A stretch of DNA of 15,190 bases, from NCBI GenBank assembly GCA_030248065.1, contig JASAMV010003662.1, positions 1 to 15,190 of the forward strand, in the 5' to 3' direction. Positions 1-10,200 of the stretch are shown here, piece by piece. Position numbers and translations under genes: made by a program. The DNA comes from Rhynchonema sp. JSB1_4. Lineage: Eukaryota; Nematoda; Chromadorea; Monhysterida; Xyalidae. The notes under the pieces are model-generated. The model was given only the letters and a program-made list of their open reading frames with translations. It was not told the origin of the DNA and did no database searches. The stretch's first letter is position 1. The number at the start of each line of letters is the position of its first letter.

Positions 1-84
1 CGCCACGTAACGCGACAGAACCTTTTGTGTGAAGTCAGGGCTCATTTCTATCGCGTTCAACAAATCTACAGATGCTGCACCAGA

Positions 85-934
85 TCAGCAGATGAGTAAA
101 TGTGGCCAACTACAATAAAAACACAGCCAGCGCCATTTCGAATATCGCGAATAACATATTAAGCCTGTGAAATTTGAGATCGGCGACCAAAGAACGCACC
201 ATATCTCCAGCATCGACATGAGTGCTGCCAGCAGTATGATGATTGTGGATGATGAGGTTGAATACGACCACTTGGTTGATGTGAGGGTGGCTGGAAGAGA
301 AACCACAAACACGTTGTGGAGACCTGCTTGTAATGCAAAAAATGACAAGAACGCTGACCAGCCGCAATGATTGGACAGAGGACAGCCATCATGACTTGCA
401 TCAATGCATATGGATACATGTAGAGGGTCTGTTGCCGTGGAATGTCACCCAACATCAGACTAGAGGTGAGCACTATGAAGATGGCCATCGGAAGTAGGAC
501 CAGCACGAGCAGGAGACCTCAAGTTGAAAGGCACGCTGTATGGTAGTGATGTGTCATGAACACTACAGTTCGTTCGGTACGATGATTTCCTAAGCTTAGC
601 TGTAATCGCTGTGATGATGCCCTGGCCCACCGACCGGCTGTGCATGCCTTTTGTTTATCTACTGGCAACGATTGGAGAATGAATGCTTGGTTAATCCAGA
701 CCAAATCCAACTGATTACGTTTGACTAATTTTCTGGGAAAACTCTTTATTACCATTGGCGGCAACAATTGCCGTGGCCACAATACCAATGAGCCCAACAG
801 TCAAATGGACGTAGGCCACAAGGATGCAGAATAGTGGCAGGGGGAAGCCACATTGACGGGGCACCTCGACAAGCTGTGAATCTCCGGTCGTACGTCTTCG
901 TCGTCGACGATGCGATGGAAGGGAACGGGCACTT
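85..934 (-). CDS. Probable multi-pass (about four-segment) membrane protein, partial exons
   Basis: Three minus-strand pieces join in phase 1. Exon A ends at 753 (start uncertain, perhaps 934 after TTTACCAG, or an ATG at 1074) and holds FCILVAYVHLTVGLIGIVAT. Exon B (517-359) holds LLLVLVLLPMAIFIVLTSSL and MYPYALMQVMMAVLCPIIAA, and is framed exactly by an in-frame stop before its acceptor and a G|GTCAGC donor. Exon C starts at 290 and holds TIIILLAALMSMLEIWCVLW; its frame stops at 85, and its real end is unknown. Four hydrophobic stretches separated by short polar loops indicate a tetraspan protein. Spacing loosely recalls LAPTM4-type lysosomal proteins, but no diagnostic motif is seen, so no family is assigned. 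An exon may continue at 66-1. Confidence 0.42.
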
Positions 935-2396
935 CTGGTAAAGACCGTAAAGGTAAACCCACGTTCACACACAAAGTGTGATGTCACAACTGGTTTGAAC
1001 AGCAAAATGTAGTCAACCACTGTTGCAACAGCAGTAAGTTTCGACCGCTGCTTCGATCTAACAAAGTGCACCATGGTCAAGTGCCCAAAAAGAATGACAT
1101 AACATCAGAATAGTTGCGAATACGTGTTTTTATATAGATCGTTTCGTAAAGTACCACCTAGTGCGTTATATCCACCATGTATCCAAGTTGCTCACCTTGG
1201 AAAGTCGTCCCGTGAAACATCACCGACCCTTCGAATACCGAACAGGGTTCTGAGTGCAGACATTCAACAGGTTTGGGTGATTTTACTCGTGACGAAAACA
1301 ATTTTGAAGGCCAGTCGTAAATACATCTAGTATAAATTTCACCGGACACATGTGCGTACCCACGCATTACATAGGCGTCACGTTACACGGAGAAACAACA
1401 CGAAAGGAACTGCGCTTGAATTACCGGGTGCAGAGAGAGCACGTTTGATAATTTCATTTGTACCACAGTACCCAAGACGTGCATAGTACTGTCGGGCTGC
1501 CAAATGGCTGATAAGGATTACTGTACCATGGGTCGGACCGTATACGCTGATTTTCATTGTTCGTTGCTTATGGGTTGTCAATAGCCCATCCCATTCTGCG
1601 CACACAAATACGCGACTAAAACTAACGTGTATCAATACCAACCTGTGATCTTGAACAGGAAGAAATCCCACCAGTTGCACTTGCAAAGAAAGTTTTATCA
1701 AAGAAACATAGATAAATGGTGACACAAGCAGGACATAAAAAGCAAACAAAACACCAAAGTTTTACCACAATAACGAGATTAAAAGAATAACGACACAAAC
1801 AGACACATCTAAGCCCGAAATATTGACAATGTCTAGTGTTTGGCAGCAATCCCATAAACGTTGCTGATCAGCAAAAGAGGGCACGAATCCTGCGAAATAT
1901 TTTCAAAAAAGTTAATCGGAATTCAACAAACGACAACAACGATGGAAAATAGTGGAGAGCAAAGAGCAAAACTGAAGATGAGAAATACAATTCGATTGAT
2001 ACCAACGTTTTGAACCAAATAACTGACCGAGTGTCTAAGATTCAGTGGCCTGCAATGTCACCAAGGGTGATGCTTCACATATCGCATAAGTAAGGATCAG
2101 GGCAATTGTAGCAAACATCAACCCAAACCAATCACGCAATCTACCGACCATATCGTTGACTGCCAGACTGATACGAGTACGCGTCGAACCGGTCCGATCG
2201 CCCGGCCGTGCCTGCGCTCGATCCTCCACCGCTGCCGTAATCACCAGCGATCAGTGATGATGCGGCCGATAGGTAATTTTGGACTGCAAAATTGAAGAGC
2301 TTGGCAGTTGCAAGCTGATCTTACAATGAATTTGTGAGGAGCATCTGGACATATAATCCATCATAGGAATCTAATGAAGTTTATTGTTAGCTGGCA
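935..2396. other. Unassigned stretch between the membrane-protein exons and the MITE
   Basis: Apart from the possible signal exon, I find only weak coding potential. A minus-strand frame of 123 codons (1749-1378) has no hydrophobic or domain pattern I recognise. A perfect TTGCTGATCAGCAA palindrome lies near 1860. No RNA gene or clear repeat is seen. It may hold introns or the 5' part of the left-hand gene. Confidence 0.4.
2062..2151 (-). CDS. Candidate short first exon with a signal-peptide-like sequence
   Basis: An ATG at 2151 opens MVGRLRDWFGLMFATIALIL, continuing TYAICEASPL to a possible donor TTG|GTGACA (phase 0, 30 codons). A short basic start, a hydrophobic core and small residues around Ala-Ser make a good signal peptide or anchor. 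The frame is also open upstream to about 2244. No downstream partner exon could be tied to it; a small CAG|GTTGGT-bounded piece near 1640-1675 and an open stretch at 1390-1605 are possible. It could be the start of the left-hand membrane-protein gene or chance. Confidence 0.22.
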
Positions 2397-2398
2397 TA

Positions 2399-2693
2399 AA
2401 GGCAGTCTGCGGGAGGTTGTCACTCAGCCCCCGAATACCGTAACCCACCGCAAGCGAGATCGTTGCGAGACCCATGCTGATCGCTGCTTATCGACACGTG
2501 TATTAGCGGCAGCAAGCTGGAAATTGTCATCGTGCGCGTCGATCACCAAAACTTCGAAATGTTGGCTGGTGTTGGCGTTAACACGCAAAACATAGATAAA
2601 AACCAAAATGGTCTCGACACGATCCTTGCAGATCAATATTACGGTGGGTTACGGTATTCGGGGGCTGAGTGACAACCCCCCGTAGACTGCCTT
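2399..2693. mobile_element. MITE with 52-bp terminal inverted repeats and TA target duplication
   Basis: The outer 52 bp at each end (2399-2450 and 2642-2693) are inverted copies differing at two positions, beginning AAGGCAGTCT. Both sides are flanked by TA (2397-2398 and 2694-2695). A shorter imperfect inverted pair lies inside (2458-2472 and 2610-2624), so the single strand could fold into a long hairpin. At 295 bp there is no room for a transposase. TA duplication and long inverted repeats fit a non-autonomous Tc1/mariner-type element; the superfamily is inferred. The near-identical ends suggest fairly recent insertion. Confidence 0.85.
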
Positions 2694-2695
2694 TA

Positions 2696-3151
2696 CGTCA
2701 TGAACAAGCGAACTGCGAGTAAAACTGTGCTGGGGACCTGTAATGAGCGTGGTTGGCATCAATACTTTACACTTCATTTCCATTCATTGCCGCTATTGAT
2801 TCACACCAGACCAACGATCGCAATTATTATCCCAAACACTTGACGTCTGAGTCATCATCATGCAGCCATCAACCTCGACACACACTCCCGAACGTGACAC
2901 CACCAGAACAGAACAGGTGCGTTTGAGAGATGTACTATTTTCGGAAGGAGTTTAGGCCAAATTAGGCAACCAAATCGCACCATCATTGTGTTCAACAGAC
3001 GCCCCCAATTCCGACGCAAGTGCTGCGACTTCGATTGCGCACGCCCGAACCGATTGAAGAACGTCACGTGACCTGGCATGAATCGGTGGTCGACAACGAA
3101 CATATGAGTACGTCGGGATAGCTTGCCAATGCAGAATAATCAGCCCACAAC
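2696..3151. other. Unassigned intergenic stretch between the two transposon-like elements
   Basis: About 450 bp of mixed-composition sequence with no exon chain, repeat or RNA gene that I can support. Short minus-strand frames here (up to 95 codons, running into the neighbouring repeat) lack splice-site support and family resemblance. Confidence 0.5.
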
Positions 3152-3153
3152 TA

Positions 3154-3523
3154 GGGTTAGAAAGATATCGGGTGTCGGGTGCCTCCAGATGTCGGGTGTC
3201 GGTTTTTTTGGAACCCGACACCCGACACTTACGGTTCAAAACATCAGTTTTGCTGATAGAATGTCGAAGAAATTTTTCTTCGAACCAAATGTTTCCGGTG
3301 ACGCAGAATGTGACATTTTGGTGTTTATTTCGTGTGAAAAAACTTGAATTCAGTTACTTGAGCCAAAAATTGCACTAATGATGCAAATGAGCAAAAATTT
3401 GCCCGTTTTTAGTGCCGGGTGTCGGTTTTTTTTCAAAAACTAGGTGTAGGGTGTCGGTTTTCTTGGAACTGTGGGGTGTCGGCTTCCTTTCTCAGATGTC
3501 GGGTACCCCCCGACCTCTAACCC
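3154..3523 (+). repeat. Dispersed 370-bp repeat, copy 1, ends built of GGGTGTCGG-type units
   Basis: The element starts GGGTTAGA and ends TCTAACCC, with TA on both sides (3152-3153, 3524-3525). Both ends carry degenerate 9-bp units of the form GGGTGTCGG / AGATGTCGG, and the centre is AT-rich. A diverged copy lies inverted at 6418-6780; both share TTACGGTTCAAAACATCAGT and GGTGTTTATTTCGT in the middle. No credible protein is encoded, so short open frames here are chance. It looks like a non-autonomous transposon or fold-back element. Confidence 0.78.
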
Positions 3524-3525
3524 TA

Positions 3526-4290
3526 TCCACAACCACAAGCAGGAGACAGCATAGAACCTGCCTTGGTCCCTTGACTTTCGTGACTTTCTAGCTGTATTAT
3601 CTCGAGATTTGTTTATGCTACTAATGTTGAGATAGCTGGCCCGCAACAAACTTTATGTGGGCCGAAATTACTGGCAACAGTAAATCGCTTTATCGTTTTA
3701 TGGTATAACCATCAATACAAGAAAGGCACGTGATCGAGACAAATTGGATCCGGTCCGATCTGATTACCTACTGTATGTTTACACCGTTCGTAATACGCGA
3801 TGCACTAATATTTGCAATGAGCCGACTCGATTGCAGACCGTCTCAAGTCCAACTGCTGTTGTATCTACGTGCCACCGCGTCGATGGGACCCGGACAACCC
3901 GGACAGTGAAACATCATCGGACGAAAGTGATTGTTGCGAAACACCACATTGCAGGGGACACACACCCATTAGCAGCAGGCCACAACAAGAACAACCAGAC
4001 ACGACCAAATAAACAAGCTTGAATTCATTTGGTTGGACTGTGGAGCACATAGTTGTCCACTTGGTTGCGTTTCAAAATAAACTGAGTTTCATGAAACAAC
4101 CAAAGTAATAAGTGCACAACCATGTTTCTGGGTGACCTGTGGTTCATATAAAATTCGGAGATAACAAATTTGCAACCTGAGCAGACAAAATGCAATTCGC
4201 TTGTTCATATGAAGGAAACGGACACTGTGTGACACAAGGCTACTGTGATCATGCAGATTGGAGTACCAAATTGATGAACAGTAACAGAAA
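3526..4290. other. Probable 3' UTR and downstream spacer of the SAFB-like gene
   Basis: This follows the predicted TAG stop of the SAFB-like gene on the minus strand. No AATAAA occurs here on that strand. A CATAAA variant lies near 3700, and the nearest canonical AATAAA is inside repeat copy 1 (about 3320), so the 3' end cannot be fixed. A 92-codon plus-strand frame (3744-4022) is Thr/His-rich low complexity and not supported. Confidence 0.4.
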
Positions 4291-7200
4291 CTACAATGAT
4301 TCATTACTACGCCCCCATGACTGCTTTAACGGTACTGAATTTATGAATGGAATGAAAATGTTCACCATGGCGGTATTTGACAAATTTTGACAATAAAAAA
4401 CAAAACTCACTGCTGCCGGACGCACGAGTCTGCGCGGTGGACGGTCCCCATGCGTTGACACCGGGAGTGCTCGTTGTCGCTTGTTGCAGGAATTGTCCAA
4501 CACCAAAAATCTGAAGAAAATAGACTGCACATAAACAAGGAGTTACGGCTTTTTGCCCTCTGTGATTATGGGAGCGAACAGCAAGGACAAAACCAAATAA
4601 TGCGCAATCTGTAACGTACAGCAGGGTTCGATCCGCCCATCAGCGGTTGTGGTGCACTCGGTTGTGGGTTGGGTGCAGTGCTCGGCGACGCGAATGTGTA
4701 CGAGCTGCCTGATGTTCCACCACCTGTCAGATGTGTGACTTGGATGTGACCACCCGTTGATGAACGGGTGCCTGACAAATGAAACAGTGGGTATTGCTGG
4801 GCTCGAATTTTAAGATAATCGCATGTGTGTCCAGGATGCACGCAGCAGTACATTCAGCCTTATGCTTCACGTGCGATGGAGCTCAAGTCGTGACAAAACA
4901 AAAGGAATGTGATCAATTTGATTGAAAGCCAATCCTCGCAATCTGATTGAAAGAAAACACCCAGCCGAATAAATCCAGTCAGTTGCTAAATTCCAATCCG
5001 ATCCAACCAACCTCTAGTGCCAGCCCATTCCTGGGCGTGCATCATGGGCGATCGTGACCGATGGCCTCTGTCCGACGAGCGTCGTCCACTCGATGACTGA
5101 CGAGCAGGGGGTGCACCACCACCGTAACCACGACGATGATCCATTCCGCCGCCGGCACGGCTGTCTGAAAGTCAGTGATGCAAATGGAATATTATGTATT
5201 CATCACACAAATAATTTTGGAGAATTTCACTATTCGAGTCCGAACATTTTTCGGCCACTTGACATTTTCGACACGTTCTCTTTGTGAAACCGTCCCTCTC
5301 ACACAGAAACGCTTAACGGGAGTACACTACGGCACATTGCATTTACCACGACAGCACGAAATGACTATGCGTTTCATTGGCGTAATTAGTGACTGAATAC
5401 ACACAACACTGTGATATGCGTGTCCTTCAGCAATGACGATGTAATTGACAAAAATGTTGTTTGTTGGCGGACGACAACCAAAACAATTAAAAAGGAATTG
5501 ATCTCTAAGGTGAAACAGAGCGACGAAGGTGCAGTTGTGCGATTTACATGCTTGTTGGATACGAACGCTGATCAGACAGGCGCACATATCGGAGTGACGT
5601 GCCCCGCCAGGCAATTCAAACACAGCCTTGTTTTTGGTCGGAAACGGACGTTGGTGATGACAGAATCCGTACCCCACCATTTAAACGTTCGCTAACCAGC
5701 ATAGTCGGATCGTCTGTGCTGCTGTTGTTGTGCGCCACCATAGCCACGCATCGCACCAGCACCACGTTCGTCCACCCTTGCTGGTGGTGGCGCGGGTCGC
5801 ATGGCCGTCGGTCGAGCCTGTGGTTGCATCCTCGATGAAGGGGTCGCATCATAGTAACCCCCTCCTCCTCCAACCCGGCCTTGTTGATGTCTGGATGGTG
5901 GTGGTGTGCGTTGACGATGATGATCACGTGACGGGCCACCACCACTGCGACGATCGTGTGTCTCACGTGACGAACGGTGCGAATCGTGGTCTCGACTGAA
6001 ATAAGTTGTTCACAAGTGAGTTCAAGCGGCATTCAGGATAAATAAATGTTCGACTTTGTCTAAAGCGGAATAAACGTCTTTGTCGCCTGGGAATTCGTGG
6101 CACCGAAAATACAATTTTGCTCCAAACTCCGTTTCACCTGCGTCTGTCCTCTCTATGTCTGCGTGGCGGTGACGCTTGTCGCCGTGCTGGGGCACCGTAG
6201 CCCGACGGTGGCGGTGCTCGAACTCGTTCCTCAACCATACCGTAACCCCTTCCTCCTCGACCCGGTGCCCGTCCCGGAGGCGGTAGTGGCACGTCACGTT
6301 CAAATGAACTCACGTCACGTTGGGGCGCTGCCGCCGAATAGACAAGTCTGCGAACGGACAAATCGTAGGTGAACCAAATCATAGTTAACAGAAACACTAT
6401 GAACGGCAGGCAACATTACATCCGACACTCGACATCTGGAAGTACTCGACACCCGACATCTAAGAAAAAAGCTGACATCCGACAGTTCTAAAAATACCCG
6501 ACAACCGCATCAACTTTTTGAACCAAAAACAGAGAAAAGTTTGTTCATTTGCACAACTCATTTTTTTCGCCCAATTTACTGAATTTAAGTTTTTTCAAAC
6601 GAAATAAACACCAACATCTCGAAAGAAAACTTAATCCGAAGAAAATTTTCTCTCAAAATTCTTGTCTCAGCTGACGTCAAAAACTGATGTTTTGAACCGT
6701 AAATGTCTGGACCGCAGACATCTGGAAGCACCTGACGCCTACACCTTTTTGGCAACCGACACCCGACATTCCTCTAACACTAGCATTGACATCCATACTA
6801 ACTGTTGTTGTTGTGCGGCCATGCGCAACTGCTGCAATTCCAGCTTCTCGCGCTCCAAACGCTCCCGTTCGTACTTGATTCGTTCGCGTTCCTGAATTAG
6901 CTCGATGAACAGCAGGTAATAGCAGTGATGTAGTTGGTCCGAGCAAGAAAGCTAGCTAGCTAGCCGGGTACCCCGATTTGGGGGTATTGGCCCAGAAGTC
7001 AAAAACGTGATATAAAAATTGGTCGAAATTGTGCTAAAATAAGCCGTAAAATGCGTGTTTTTGTGCATGTGTGAGCAAACTAGACCATTTTGGCCCACAA
7101 ATTGGCCATTTTGGCACCAATATCAACACTTTGTTGACTTTATGACCGGAGCAAGAAAGCAAGAACTCCCCCAAGCACGTCACTGGGTAATAGAATATTG

Positions 7201-10200
7201 AAATTTACATGCGATCGAAAATCAAGTGAAAGTTCACCTTGTCCAATTTCAATTTCTCCACACTTCGTCTGTAATCATCCTCGGCCCGTCGTCGTTCCTC
7301 CATCACAATCATTTCCGACGGCATCGGACGCAGACCACGACCCTGTGGAAATTGGTCAAGGTGCTGGTGTAGAGTACGAAATGAAGGAAATAGAAGAAAA
7401 AAACAGATCTAGATCTAACCATGAGTGGCGGTGGATGTGCGTGTTGACGCATTGCGTGGCGGTCCGGATGCGTGAACAACGGTTTCGGGGCACGACGGGG
7501 ATCGAGGAAACGACGCGACGAACGCGCCTGAATGCAACACAGGGCAACGTGTTGAAGGGAGAATAAAGTTAACAGCTAGGTTTTGCGGCAATCGCTCGAG
7601 CTGGCATTACAGAATTAAATTAAAATTAAAATCGATCCACAGATTTAAACAAAATAGACGGTGCGGTGCGAACAATATACATACCTGCGCAATTCTAGTC
7701 CTGGCGTACGACGTGGTGATTCCGCCCCTGCGTGTGGGTGGCGCCCGACTGGCTGGTTCTATGCGCGGACGACGGCTGCCGGGACTGCGACGACCACTGC
7801 CACGAACCGCACGCGTCGACCCGGCTGCAGTGATGTTTCAATAATTAGGGAGGGATAATGAAGATAGAACACAAATGAAGACAACATGGAGCTGATACTA
7901 ACGTCGTTTCACACCGCGTTTACTCGACGACGAGCCCGACGCACGCGATTTCTTTGCATCTTTGTCCTTCGACTTGTTCTTGCCTTCTTTACCTGCAGAC
8001 GCATAGTTTTAGCGAATCGTCTTGAGTGAACGAAGTTCAAGATAAGCAGAAGGTACCACACTTTCTACTACCTTCAGGTTCTGGCGAAATCGTGATGATA
8101 TCGGGTTCTGCCTTCTTCGACACCTGCTTGGGGCCCGATTCAGCCTTTTTGGCCGACGCGGGTGTGCTCGGTTTTGAACCATCAATCCCGGGAGGCAGTT
8201 GGCCTTGTCGAGTCTGCAAAGCTTGGGGATGCTGGGACCGACTGAACAAAAACACACAAACGAAGCGCGATTAACAGGAAACCGATGCACAAACTTCGCG
8301 AGAACGCGCAATAAACCAGACCATAAATCAAAACGCACCCGTTCGACGCCAATAGTCTTTCCATTCAAATCAGCTCTGTGCAGGTGCTGAATGCATTTGC
8401 TGGCCTCTTCTGCAGTCTGCATCGTCACATAGCCGTAGCATTTGTTCCCGGGCGCCTTCGTTGACGTTATGATCTTGGCTGCAGTCACGTGACCGTACTT
8501 GGAGAACAGCGCCTGAATTGAGCATGGTGATGATGCTCAGAATTCCTATCTTAGAATTCTCAGCTCTGCGCAACGCGCATTCATTAGCACGTTTTTTTAA
8601 AAACATTCGCGATTGTTTACGGCATACGTGATACATTTTCCAAAACAACGTGCAAAACTGACTGTCTCATTTCATTCTGGTGTAACGGGTCCTAAAATAA
8701 ATCGCTATTATTTCGTTGTTACCTTCAAGTCGGCGGCGCGTGTATCGGTTGACAGGCCGGTCACCCAAAGGTTGCGATTGTCGGCATCGGCAGCTGAGGA
8801 ATATAGCAGAATGAAACACCGACGTATCCAAGTGAAGAATAATTATACGTTCAAACCTTTCTTATTATCGCCTGTTCCCGAAGCCGACTTTTGCGCCGTA
8901 GCGGCAGAGCTGAAAGAACAATGGACAAGTGTAAGCATTTGATACAGTAAGGCAAAATTGCTGTTACCAGAAGTCATCCCTAAGATAAACTACTTACACA
9001 ATATACTAAGCCCTGCAAATATAAGCGAATTATATGACATGATGAACAGATAGATGAAAGGGAAACCGTTGCGATAATGGCAATAACTCTGTTGCAAGTC
9101 GATAGTTGTCTTGGTGTTGACGGATATTGCAGGCCAGACGGTTGGTGCATGAGGCGTGATCAGTGGACGCGGTGTGATGATGGATTGACAGCAGCAGCGG
9201 ACACAGATAACCCCCATTACCAGTGTGTGACATGACGTATGTGGTGCGTGTATGTTTGTGTGTAACCTCACATCAACCTACCTGGCTTTGATAGTGGCCG
9301 CAGCGAGCGGTGCAGCAGTACTGCTCGTGCGTTGCGGCTTCGGCGATTCCGCGGTCAATAATTTTTCAGTTTCATCCTCGGCCACCGTGATCACCAGATC
9401 CGGCTGTTTGTCTGATGTTTCATCCGCTGGTGATATATTCGACGATGGTGGTGCGTCCTGACCGACGGACGGTGTAGTGGACTTGGCCGCTGTAGCTGCT
9501 GGTGGTGCCTCGACCTCCTCAGTGATCGTTGTCGGCGATGGTTGAGTGCTGGCACTGGCACCCATTTCGCCAACGGCGCTCACCGACGAACTGACGCGTG
9601 TCAACGACTGCTCGCTCACAGATGATGTTTCAACGATCATCGACATGGTCTCCGACGACTGTTTGTGCGCGGCGGCGTGCAACGCAATCGTGTCCGCTGG
9701 TGTGAACGGACACTGAGGAGGCACGGCGTCCGGCGGTGGCACGTCCTCGTCAACATCGATCCCGGTCTGCGACTGGTCGGCAGTTGCACTCGACACGTTC
9801 GACAACTCCTGGTCGGGCACCGGCGGCGTCACAAATTCGTCACTCTTCTGGTCTTCCTCCTTACACACCGGCTGTGCTGCAGCGGTCGGTTGCTGTTGTT
9901 GTGCTTGTACTGGTTGTGTTTCGTCTGAGAATAGGAATTTTGGTTGTGGTGGTTGATTGGGTGCACTTGCAATGGCGCAACTCCAGCAGCTCATGTCTTT
10001 TTCACGGGATAACAGGTAGTATCTTAAAAAGCAGTTTAAATTTTTTTATTTTGCTGCAAAATACCCGATTGGGGGATGAGAGTACAAGCTACAGCACGAT
10101 TGCACATTTGTGGCGGGGCAATTTCAGGAGAAACGAGTTTCTTCCTTCGTAGCATGATACCGAGTGTATTCTGGGTGAAACTATCCTGGAAAACATTGAC

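Larger units (their letters stand above)
4291..6347 (-). other. Arg/Gly-rich C-terminus and Gly/Ser/Pro tail, exons 16-21 of the SAFB-like gene
   Basis: Exon 16 (6347-6138) carries RDVPLPPPGRAPGRGGRGYG. Exon 17 (5995-5697) carries DRRSGGGPSRDHHRQR, GRVGGGGGYYDAT and RGAGAMRGYGGAQQQQ. Exon 18 (5164-5012) carries GGGMDHRRGYGGGAPP and GHRSRSPMMHA. These are the RG/RGG-type repeats expected at a SAFB C-terminus, likely RNA-binding and arginine-methylated (inference). Exons 19-20 (4771-4620, 4510-4411) switch to a Gly/Ser/Thr/Pro/Gln tail with little Arg. Exon 21 (4334-4291, PLKQSWGRSNESL, TAG) is the weakest call: it follows a perfect GTGAGT donor, a 76-bp intron and a TTCAG acceptor. Confidence 0.75.

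Noticed and set aside
3154..3523. Possible CRISPR-like or telomeric array because of repeated GGGTGTCGG units
   Set aside because: Units are degenerate, unevenly spaced, face inward from two ends and have a second dispersed inverted copy; this is a eukaryotic transposon-like repeat.
5411..5695. 94-codon plus-strand frame in intron 17 as a nested gene
   Set aside because: Looks moderately protein-like but matches no family I know, has no obvious promoter or poly(A) context, and overlaps a minus-strand open frame of similar length, as expected by chance.
5616..6303. His/Val-rich minus-strand frame at 5616-6032 and Arg-rich frame at 6022-6303
   Set aside because: Alternative frames of Arg/Gly exons 17 and 16; only the chosen frames join by phase and give RG-type repeats.
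8009..8488. Single 159-codon minus-strand frame covering the RRM as one exon
   Set aside because: Its first part is real RRM exon 9, but past 8339 it becomes Cys/Arg-rich intron and wrong-frame exon 10. The phase-0 join of 8339 to 8231 gives a family-like sequence instead.
9736..10152. 138-codon plus-strand open frame, and another at 9665-9928
   Set aside because: Antisense shadow of the repetitive exon 6 of the SAFB-like gene; Arg/Ser/Val-rich with no recognisable fold.
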